Assembly (NCBI RefSeq): GCF_026151205.1
Contig: NC_087081.1
Coordinates: forward strand, 17,401,058-17,465,057
Source: Bolinopsis microptera
Lineage: Eukaryota; Ctenophora; Tentaculata; Lobata; Bolinopsidae
DNA length: 64,000 nucleotides
Direction: 5' to 3'
This document shows positions 28,501 through 40,500 of this stretch, piece after piece. The notes beneath the pieces were generated by a model. That model did not search any database. It was not told the origin of the DNA and worked only from the letters and a program-made list of their open reading frames with translations. The translations under genes were made by a program, and so were the position numbers. Within the stretch, counting starts at the first letter, position 1. Every line of letters begins with the position of its first letter.

Positions 28501-31500
28501 CTCGAGCTGCTGTCGTTAATCTCCCTGACGGTCAACTCAACCCCGGTTAGTTTATCATTTCTTTCTAACTCTTACTCCGAAATTCTGATGCAAAATCTTC
28601 ATACACAAAAAAACACATATGTCCGCTTTTTCCTGATTCGAATGAAACCCTGAAACTTCCAATTAATGACAAAAATCCGTTACAGGTCAAACGGCTTACA
28701 TAGCTGTGTGGGTTTATGGAGGGGAGGAGGCGGAGAAATACGATTTAGTTACTCTGTTATACTACACTCCTTCCACAGATATTCCTGGTGTAACGTTAGT
28801 ACACTTAAATAACTTAATATTAGTACAGTTTTGAGTTTTATAACTTAATATCAGTACACTTAAATAACTTAATATTAGTACACTTTAATAACTTCATATT
28901 AACTGTACACTTTAATAACTTAATATTAGTACAATTTAATAATTTAATATTAGTACAGTTTTGAGTTTTATAACTTAATATCAGTACACTTTAATAACTT
29001 AATATTAGTACACTTTAATAACTTAATGTTAGTACACTTTAATAACTTAATATTAGTACACTTTAATAATTTAATAATATGTAAAACCCCGATTTACCGC
29101 GGAGTTTGGGGGAAAGGAAACATCCGCAGTAAATCGGGGTTCTGTTTTGTTTAAATTATATAGGAAACGGCCACGGTAAATCGGGGTTTGAGGTATATCG
29201 GGGTTTTACTGTAGTACACTTTGATAACTTAATAATAAATTTTATCACAAATAACTTTATTAATGAAAAAATCACGGGTATCCCCCTCTCCTTTTCACAA
29301 TATTTTTATCATTTTCGCTAAGCAGTCTCGATGCTGCCTCAACTGCAGAATATTGGGCTCCAAAGGCAGCATCCCCCTGACTGTCGTACTGCTCTACCTC
29401 ACAATCCCCGTACTGATCGTACTGATCGTACTGATCGTACTGATCACTGTATTTATCTGCACAGTGACACGTCCCTGCACACTGGCACTCTGTTTCATCC
29501 TGTGTCCACCATTCAGTGCTAGCCGTGTTAGTTGTCATCGCGCTCTTGGATTCGGGAACCTGCAGCGATGAAAAGGCTTGCGATGCTGGTGGGCTGATTC
29601 GACGGTCATCATTAGCCAGCATATCATTGAACTTTGCTATAGTTTCTATAACACGTCTTTTCTCTCTTCTTTTTCGTATGAAATGAGAGACAATGAAGCC
29701 AATGATAATTACTAAGAATACAGACGCTCCTCCGGCGCTGATGAAACTCATTTTCTTAGTCCTGTCAATCTCACCTATCACATCTGTGTCAATAATAATT
29801 CTCTCGTGGTCCTTATCCTTCACAACCCCCCTTATCCTGAGTGTATATTTGCTGGTATCGTCCACTAATTCTCCGTTGTAATATCCACCGAAGCTCAGTT
29901 TGTTCCCCACATCGAACTCCAACGACCTATTATTATTAAATAGTAATTAGCATGTTTACAAATTGCGACTCCTACCAGTTTTGCAGACCGTTAGTTATAT
30001 AGTACAGGGTGGCCCATAAGTGACTACCCACACGCAACCTCTTAATAACTCACGTAATTCGTCTCCAAATTGCACCAAAATTTTAGAGATTATAGATATG
30101 GGTCAAACTTAGATTTCCTGAAAGTTTCGTAAGCCACGCCCAATTACAGTGGGCGTGGCGTGACACTCCCTCTTTTTCACTATTGTCTTCATAAAATGAG
30201 AACGCTTTAAGCTAAGAACTCAAAATTTTTTGCACACATTTGGCTTGATAATTGAAAACTTTTCAAAAAGTTTCAAGTTCATTGGTTTAAATATGGCTGA
30301 GTTATGACCATTTTAAAATCCATCGGATATGTGATCCGAGCACTCAGTCAGTGATATTTGCACTCAATTAGTGATCTCGTCACCCAATCTGATCAAGAGT
30401 AAGGCGTTAGCGTGTATTAATGAGGTTCATTAGGCTTTGATTGGATACCGATGATGACTTTGCTAGAAAGGGAAACACAAATTTTTAGGATAAAAACCAG
30501 ATCGTGACCTTTTCAGGAAAAGCCGTTCTCTCCACCACTTCATCCGGTCTAGTAGAGCCCCAGTGAATTGCATTCTGGGAGTTGACATAACCGTTTATAT
30601 GGCCTTGTCGCTGTACCAGATTTCGTCCTCAAAGTAGGGATCCACCTTGTGCTTGGACAGGAATGTGTTGGCGAAATCTATCCTCGATTGGAAATCACGG
30701 TCCAAAAGTTTGTGTTTCTTTGTGATTCAGTAGGCCCGGTTAGAAAGGTCTTGCTTTAGGATTCGCTGAAGGGTTCTGCTGATGTCTAAGGCAGGAGCTC
30801 GTTTCCGGGTGCCAATCTTAGGTGTGTCCATCACGTCACCAACAACCATTGTGATGTTTTCTACAGTCCTCGCAGTTCGTCTTCTGCCGACTCTTCGCCG
30901 ATCGTGTGCAGAAAACGTAAACTTGATCTTGTGATGAATGTCAAAGCAGCTTTTCCGGCAAGGGGGTGGTCGGTTGAATTTCATCTGAAATTGTCGTTTA
31001 ATCTGAGGGTAGAACTCCCCATTTTCTTTCTTCAGGTAGACGAACAATCGTTGTTCTGCAGTAAAGGGAGGATAGTGAACCATTTTCGATGATTCAATGG
31101 ATGGTTCATTCCTTTTTATTGATTGTAAGGAACCTGTGACTAGCAGGGCTAACAAGCCCTGAAATGGTGACACCACCATAAATTCGTGTGATAGCGTTTT
31201 AGGTGCAGTCAGCTGTATAGGCCGGCCCATAAGCAGGCTGCAACCAATCAAGCGGTGCATGTGAGCCAAACAGGCCATTAACCAAGTGACGAGATCACTG
31301 ACTGAGTGCTCGGATCACGTATCCGATGAGTTTTGAAATGGTCATAACTTAGCCATATTTTAACCAATGAACTTGAAACTTTGGGAAAGGTTTTTAATTA
31401 TCAAGCTAAATGTGTGCAAAAAATTTTGAGTTCTTAGCTTAAAGCGTTCTCATTTTATGAAGACAATAGTGAAAAAGAGGGAGTGTCACGCCACGCCCAC

Positions 31501-34500
31501 TGTAATTGGGCGTGACTTACGAAACTTTCAGGAAATCTAAGTTTGACCCATATCTATAATCTCTGAAATTTTGGTGCAATTTGGAGACGAATTACGTGAG
31601 TTATTAAGAGGTTGCGTGTGGGTAGTCACTTATGGGCCACCCTGTACTTTTAGTAGAGCATTTATTTTAATATATTTTATTTTACATTATTATATTTCAG
31701 TGTGACTTCTATAATTTCATTTATCATGTAATTACCATTGATTAATAAATTGCGGCACACGCCAGCCTCCACCGTAAGGTTTCAAAACAAAACAAAACAA
31801 ACAAACCTTCCGAAGTCGTTCGACTTAAGCTCGGCAGTAATGTACGGAAGCAAAAGTCCCTTTTCCTCATACGCTTTCTTAGCTTCTTGCCAAGTGTAAA
31901 GTTGATCATTACCCGTGAGGATTCCTTTATGTTCCCCTTGCTGGAGTATGAGCTGAAATCTTTCTATTCCTTCAAAATCATCAGTGGTGTCTATAAAGGT
32001 TTTAGCTGCTCCGTTTGTTCGTGTACCAAATGTCACGTGAATCGGTGGGAAAGTAACGTTTATTTTCTTGCCATCGTTGTCAGTTATAATGTAATGCTTT
32101 TTATCGGTTAACTTCTGTGATGATGAGTCGTTATCGTCATCATCAAGGTCAAATACGTTGTTCTCTGTCTCATAAATTCCTGTCACATCTGCTTGCCTTT
32201 TGCCCCTTTCATCTCTTGAAAATAAGTCTTCTATTTTCATACCATAATCGATGTCTAGTTTCTTTAAGTTTGAAGTTGGCAAAGGTCTAAACCAATTTTT
32301 AATATCATATTTTAAGTATCCTATAATCCTTGTCTTGAAACCGGCATATTCTGATTTAGTCAAAGTTTTCCAGTCCTCCAGGCAATCCTCTGCTCCTTCG
32401 ATCTTTCCCACTTCGATGAAAAACATCGTTGTTCCATTGGCCAATATTTCGAAACCCACTTCATTTACTTTTATTGTGTAAAGAGTGTACACAATTTGTG
32501 TGTAGTGTTCGGTGTTTTCGTTGACTAGCAATTCTAAGTCACAGTACTTTAAATAATAAATTGCATTTTTTTGAGGATCTAACTTCCATTCCAATAAAGG
32601 TCCTCGCGTGTTATTTTGAAATATGGTTAGTCCGAACTCCACAGCTTGGAATGCTTTAAACTGTAATTGTGACCTACTGAAGTTGAACTGATAACTCCGC
32701 TGGTCCTCTATGATGTGTTCCCGACCCGTCAATGATACAAGGTTCTCCTTGATATTACTAGATGCTAGAATCATAGGAGGATAATATTGACACATTGTTA
32801 AAACTTGCTTGTCTGGCATTATTTTAAGGCCACAGTTGACATACATGGTACTCTTCCACAGGATCTGAGCGCATTTCCTTAACCCATAGTCGTCTATCCC
32901 CTGAGCATCGATAAGATCTAACAGTACATACTGACAAGGATTGAACCAATCTCTCACAATAGATATGACCGTTTCTACGTCACCTTCAACCGCAAGCATT
33001 TTTCCTATGTTCTCTCCTACCTTTTTTTCTACTGCCAAGGGACTGTGCGATAAATCATCAACTGTAGTTTTATTAGCTGTACTACTTTCTACCCACTGTT
33101 GAGCGTTGAGGTGGATTCCATTAGCGCTTCCAGCATAGCATAAACTTGGCAGTTCAGGGTATAAATCTCTGATTTTATTGTGCTCCTCTAGAAGAAGCTT
33201 TTCAAACCCGCTTAGGTCTTTTCTGCAATCTGTCTTGACTTGTTTAACTGAAATTAATATCGTTCACATAGGTAGGGCAAAAGTCTTTAAAATGAAGGGC
33301 TGCCTATCGTCTTTAATCATAATATCGAAAATCTCCTAGTAACTCTTTACTCAAATAATTTATTAAGCAGTAAAATGCAGAAAATGTTTATATCTCTTAA
33401 AATTGCCTTTCCGACTCTTAGTGTCCAGATGCAATGGCTATTTTTAACTAGTTCTAACATATATTTTAGAGCCTCGTTGTAATTTTTACTCTGTCCTCAG
33501 TAGTGGCTGCAAATATCATTAAAGGTTCATCAAATTTGAAATTTGTAGTAGTCTTTTAAATTTATTACTCGTTGCATTCCTGCTTGTTTACATAACTCCT
33601 GTATGTCTTCAAAATAATAATATGGAATGAAATCCTACCCGTGATCAGAGCCAATGTGAGAGCGAAGAGAAACTTTAATTTCATCATCAAGTAGCACTGT
33701 TGTAGCCTGTTTCTTCGAGTACGTCTTATTGAAAATTGTCATAAAACCTAGCAATGAAGATAACGTTATGACAGTAACGAATTTCCAAACATAAAATCAA
33801 TAATTTCATCAACAGATGGCAGCCCCAAAAAATGTCTTTAGTGGTGAGCTGAGGCGTGAGAGCAACAGAGCTCGCCGTCGATAATGCCGAAATACTATAG
33901 CCAAGTTAAATCAATATAATACTAAAATTACTATACGCAAGGCGTTTCCCTCGAAATTCGAACGAATGCTCAGATCTGTCTAAAGAAAAATGAACTACTT
34001 GTAGACACTGAAATTAAAGGATGTTGCATTGCTTTATATGCTTATCTTCTATACATTCTTAACTTCGTGAAGTTAAGCGTTGTGGCCTTGGAATTGCAAC
34101 TTAAGAAAGAACAAAAACAATTTGTGTAGAAGTTAACTGACATGCAAATGAAATGTTAGTTCATTGCTCCTTCATCAATATTCTTTTTTAGTTATATTTG
34201 GAGAAAGCGGGATTGAGATAAAAATAAATGGACAGAGACATCTTGGAGCGGTTATTGAGTCACAGGAATATAAACAACTTTACATCAATAATTTAGTTGA
34301 AGAATGGGCCAAAATGATCAACAGATTATCAGATTTTGGTCAATCCCAGCCACAAGCAGCTCATGCAGCATTCACTCATGGATTTAGACACAAAATTACA
34401 TACTTCATGAGAACAATTGAAGGAATAGATCAATACTTGCAACCTCTTGACATGCTTATCGATGAGAAATTCATACCGGCTTTATTTGGATGCCCTATTA

Positions 34501-37500
34501 CACCAAGAACAGTTGCGCTACCCGTACGATATGGGGGACTAGGCATACCAGTTTTATCAAAGTTGGCATCAGAGGAGTATCAAACATCCATGGAAGTGAT
34601 TAGTTCTTAGTAAAGGCCATGGCCGGAATTGAAACAGATATAGATCAGGATTCCGAGTCGCTGCAAGAAATTCTCAAAGTGAGAGCAGATAAGCAAGAAT
34701 CAGAATATACGTTAGTCTGCAATGAAAGCAGTGAGAGATTTATGGTTTCACACTGAACAAAGGGGAATTCAGGAATAGTCTACTTCTACGATATAACAAA
34801 GACCTTCCACGATTACTTCAGTCATGTGTTTGTTGGGCCAAAATGGGCATCAACCATGCTCTAAACTGTCCAAAGGTCCAAGAGGAGGCTACATCATCAT
34901 CCGCCACAACTCAGTTAGGGATTTCATCGCCAAACAAATATCAACTGTTTGTAAAGACGTGAAATGTGAACCCCACCTGCAGACTCTAGACGGGGAGACT
35001 TTCTCAACAAATGCCACACTAACAGGAGACAATGTGCACCCTGACATCCGTGCCAGGGGATTCTATCGGCCGGGACAGAACTCCTATTTCGACTTAAAAT
35101 TTTTCAATCCCAATTCTGAGTCTTATCTCTCATCATCAACTAAAATTTATTGAGGACGTTACAGAAGGAATTGATTTAATGTAGTTGGAGGAGTCCTTAC
35201 TCTCCTCACGTCCGTAAATGAAGTTTTCTTTGTATCATATATTATTCTATTTGGTTTTCAAACAAGTTATTTACTGGAAATATGTCACTTTTAGAATTGT
35301 TCAAAATTGAATTTTACTTTGCAAATTAACCATTTCAATTGATTAACTTCAAGTATGATTTTTCTCAGTCACCGGGCAGTGAGCACAGAAACGAAGGTCA
35401 ACATCAGTGTGAGCGTGACGGTAGAATCGCGAGTTTGTAACGTTACTCCGACGTCCCACAACAAATTACAGCTGCTGGGTTCTGTTATCGTTAACAATGT
35501 GGGATATTATTCGCTCAGTCTACAAGATCTTCATGTGAGTTTGTGTTACATAACACCACCTACGTCTTTAAACTTGAAGATAGCATTTGAACAGAGAAGA
35601 TCGATCAACAGTAAATAAAAAGAATGCGGTATTAGCTCTCGGCACGATTCCACGAAGTTATGTTATTTCCACCTCATTTCCATCTACATTCACCCATGTT
35701 TCCGACGTTATCACTTTTTATTTATCACTTATAAGTTATAGGTTTAACATTGTTACTTTACAGGTGACCCAGCTGAGTTTGGTGAGCAACCGTTGGATCA
35801 TGAATAGCTTGGAGTCTAACATTCCATTAGTTGTGTATCCAGGTGCAAGTATCAACATTCCATTTAGAGCTGAACTTTCTCCCAAGGAATCTGCTTACTT
35901 TTCTAGTGTCAGGTAATGTCTAATGGTATATATAAATATATCAACGATACACGAAATCTCAAATTTTGATACACCATGATTATTAGCTGTAATTGTAATG
36001 TTCTCTGATTCAGATTAGAAATAAAACAAGCTGAAGTTCCATAGTCTAGAGGTAACATGAGATGATATTGTCTATAAATAACCTCATAACGCTGAAACTC
36101 CTCTCAGTTTGGGAGGTGGACCGCTAGTAGACACCTCAGCTAATCACGTGCTAGATCTGTACAGGAGATCACAGGCCTGCCTTGAGGCGAACAAAACCTC
36201 CGCAGACAGTCCATCTCCCCACTATAACATGGGTACATACTTTACATCTCCTCACTATAACATGGGTACATACTTTACATCTCCCCACTATAACATGGGT
36301 ACATACTTTACATCTCCCCACTATAACATGGGTACATACTTAACATCTCCCCACTATAACATGGGTACATACTTAACATCTCCCCACTATAACATGGGTA
36401 CATACTTTACGTCTCCCCACTATAACATGGGTACATACTTTACATCTCCCCACTATAACATGGGTACATACTTTACATCTCCCCACTATAACATGGGTAC
36501 ATACTTTACATCTCCCCACTATAACATGGGTACATACTTTACATCTCCCCACTATAACATGGGTACATACTTAACATCTCCCCACTATAACATGGGTACA
36601 TACTTTACATCTCCCCACTATAACATGGGTACATACTTAACATCTCCCCACTATAACATGGGTACATACTTTACATCTCCTCACTATAACATGGGTACAT
36701 ACTTTACATCCCCCCACTATAACATGGGTACATACTTTACATCTCCCCACTATAACATGGGTACATACTTTACATCTCCCCACTATAACATGGGTACATA
36801 CTTTACATCTCCCCACTATAACATGGGTACATACTTTACATCTCCCCACTATAACATGGGTACATACTTTACATCTCCTCACTATAACATGGGTACATAC
36901 TTTACATCCCCCCACTATAACATGGGTACATACTTTACATCTCCCCACTATAACATGGGTACATACTTTACATCTCCCCACTATAACATGGGTACATACT
37001 TTACATCTCCCCACTATAACATGGGTACATACTTTACATCTCCCCACTATAACATGGGTACATACTTTACATCTCCCCACTATAACATGGGTACATACTC
37101 ACTACATAGTTCATACTTTGCAGGAAACAATGTTTCATTTTACCACTTATCTGCTTTAGTTCTTTCCCATCAAGAAAATATATTTGTTTCCTGGTCCTCT
37201 TTAATACACAGTTCCCACTGCAGGAATGCTAGTGTTCTCTTTAATACACAGTTCCCACTGCAGGAATGCTAGTGTTCTCTTTAATACACAGTTCCCACTG
37301 CAGGAATGCTAGTGTTCTCTTTAATACACAGTTCCCACTGCAGGAATGCTAGTGTTCTCTTTAATACACAGTTCCCACTGCAGGAATGCTAGTGTTCTCT
37401 TTAATACACAGTTCCCACTGCAGGAATGCTAGTGTTCTCTTTAATACACAGTTCCCACTGCAGGAATGCTAGTGTTCTCTTTAATACACAGTTCCCACTG

Positions 37501-40500
37501 CAGGAATGCTAGTGTTCTCTTTAATACACAGTTCCCACTGCAGGAATGCTAGTGTTCTCTTTAATACACAGTTCCCACTGCAGGAATGCTAGTGTTCTCT
37601 TTAATACGCAGTTCCCACTGCAGGAATGCTAGTGTTCTCTTTAATACAGTTCCCACTGCAGGAATGCTAGTGTTCTCTTTAATACACAGTTCCCACTGCA
37701 GGAATGCTAGTGTTCTCTTTAATACACAGTTCCCACTGCAGGAATGCTAGTGTTCTCTTTAATACACAGTTCCCACTGCAGGAATGCTAATGTTCTCTTT
37801 AATACACAGTTCCCATTGCAGAAATGCTAGTGTTCTCTTTAATACAGTTCCCACTGCAGGAATGCTAGTGTTCTCTTTAATACACAGTTCCCACTGCAGG
37901 AATGCTAGTGTTCTCTTTAATACACAGTTCCCACTGCAGGAATGCTAGTGTCCTCTTTAATACATAGTTCGCACTGCAGGAATGCTAGTGTCCTCTTTAA
38001 TACATAGTTCCCACCGCAGGAATGCTAGTGTTCTCTTTAACACACAGTTCCCACCGCAGGAATGTTAGTGTTCTGGGAGGGCAGTGTCTCTGAGGAGGGG
38101 AACAAGTCTAGAATACTCCATGCTCAAAACCACACCGCTCTACAGGCTTCTCTCCTTCCACAACCTCAACAGGTACCGACTTAATTAATGAAAAGTTATT
38201 ATAAATTTGTCGCTAATAAGCCATCAAAATACAACAATAATTCCAATATTTTGTGAGACATGAGCAATAAGAGCATTGAGCAGTTCTTCAATCAACTAAT
38301 TCTAAACTGACAATTCACATCCAATCAGTTACTAAGTTAATAAGTTACTTAACTTGTATCTCTTTAGTTAATAAGTTATTAATTTGTATCCGTCAAACGT
38401 ACTTATAATCTACTTTTATCGTAGCAAACAATTTTACCTGTAGCGCACATAATATATACATTCCCACAGTTACTAAGTTTGGGTCTGAGTTACCAGGAAA
38501 CTTGGTCAGCAGATTTCAAGACGGCACCTCTCCTGCCGGTACCGGTAACACTGCACATTACAAACTGTTACAACACCTCACTTACTGTTATGGTTACTGC
38601 TAATACCACTGCTGGCAGGTTAGTCAGATAATGTTATTCCTACTCACTTGCTCCTATACTTACCCTAAAGTATTGCTCCCTATTATTGTGGTTATGATAT
38701 GAAATTCCCACAGGCCGGCTCCACCAAAGTATTGCTCCCCTATGATTGTGGTTATGATATGAAATTCCCACAGGCCGGCTCCACCAAAGTATTGCTCCCC
38801 TATTATTGTGGTTATGATATGAAATTCCCACAGGCCGGCTCCACCAAAGTATTGCTCCCTTATTATTGTGGTTATGATATGAAATTCCCACAGGCCGGCT
38901 CCACCAAAGTATTGCTCCCCTATTATTGTGGTTATGATATGAAATTCCCACAGGCCGGCTCCACCAAAGTATTGCTCCCCTATTATTGTGGTTATGATAT
39001 GAAATTCCCACAGGCCGGCTCCACCAAAGTATTGCTCCCCTATTATTGTGGTTATGATATGAAATTCCCACAGGCCGGCTCCACCAAAGTATTGCTCCCC
39101 TATTATTGTGGTTATGATATGAAATTCCCACAGGCCGGCTCCACCAAAGTATTGCTCCCCTATTATTGTGGTTATGATATGAAATTCCCACAGGCCGGCT
39201 CCACCAAAGTATTGCTCCCTTATTATTGTGGTTATGATATGAAATTCCCACAGGCCGGCTCCACCAAAGTATTGCTCCCTTATTATTGTGGTTATGATAT
39301 GAAATTCCCACAGGCCGGCTCCACCAAAGTATTGCTCCCTCATTATTGTGGTTATGATATGATATTCCCACAGGCCGGCTTCACCAAAGTATTGCTCCCC
39401 TATTATTGTGGTTATGATATGAAATTCCCACAGGCCGGCTCCACCAAAGTATTGCTCCCCTATTATTGTGGTTATGATATGAAATTCCCACAGGCCGGCT
39501 CCACCAAAGTATTGCTCCCCTATTATTGTGGTTATGATATGAAATTCCCACAGGCCGGCTCCACCAAAGTATTGCTCCCCTATTATTGTGGTTATGATAT
39601 GAAATTCCCACAGGCCGGCTCCACCAAAGTATTGCTCCCCTATTATTGTGGTTATGATATGAAATTCCCACAGGCCGGCTCCACCAAAGTATTGCTCCCT
39701 TATTATTGTGGTTATGATATGAAATTCCCACAGGCCGGCTCCACCAAAGTATTGCTCCCTTATTATTGTGGTTATGATATGATATTCCCACAGGCCGGCT
39801 CCACCAAATTATTGCTCCCCTATTATTGTGGTTATGATATGAAATTCCCACAGGCCGGCTCCACCAAAGTATTGCTCCCTTATTATTGTGGTTATGATAT
39901 GAAATTCCCACAGGCCGGCTCCACCAAAGTATTGCTCCCTTATTATTGTGGTTATGATATGAAATTCCCACAGGCCGGCTCCACCAAAGTATTGCTCCCT
40001 TATTATTGTGGTTATGATATGATATTCCCACAGGCCGGCTCCACCAAAGTATTGCTCCCCTATTATTGTGGTTATGATATGATATTCCCACAGGCCGGCT
40101 CCACCAAAGTATTGCTCCCTTATTATTGTGGTTATGATATGATATTCCCACAGGCCGGCTCCACCAAAGTATTGCTCCCCTATTATTGTGGTTGGGGGGG
40201 GGGTCCAAGGGGAACTTTGGGGAACTTTGGGAAAGTCCCCCAAGATTTCTGAAGTTCCCCAAAAAAAAGTTCCCCAAAACTCCCCAAAGTTCCCCAAAAT
40301 TCCCCAAAATTATTCAAAATTATTTAAAATTATTCAAAATTATTCAAAATTATTCAAAATTTCTCTAATATACATTAATACCCATTAATGTTAACATGTA
40401 TGTTATTATAAGGTATAATCTTAACTTACTTGTTGATACATGCAGCATGATAATTTGTTTGGCATTATAATTTTTTTGGGGAACTTTGGGGAATTTTGGG

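Noticed and set aside
36109-37272. 387-codon ORF of SPHYNMGTYFT repeats as a separate gene
   Set aside because: It is the TRAPPC8 exon at 36108 read through its donor array; the leading 40 residues match TRAPPC8.
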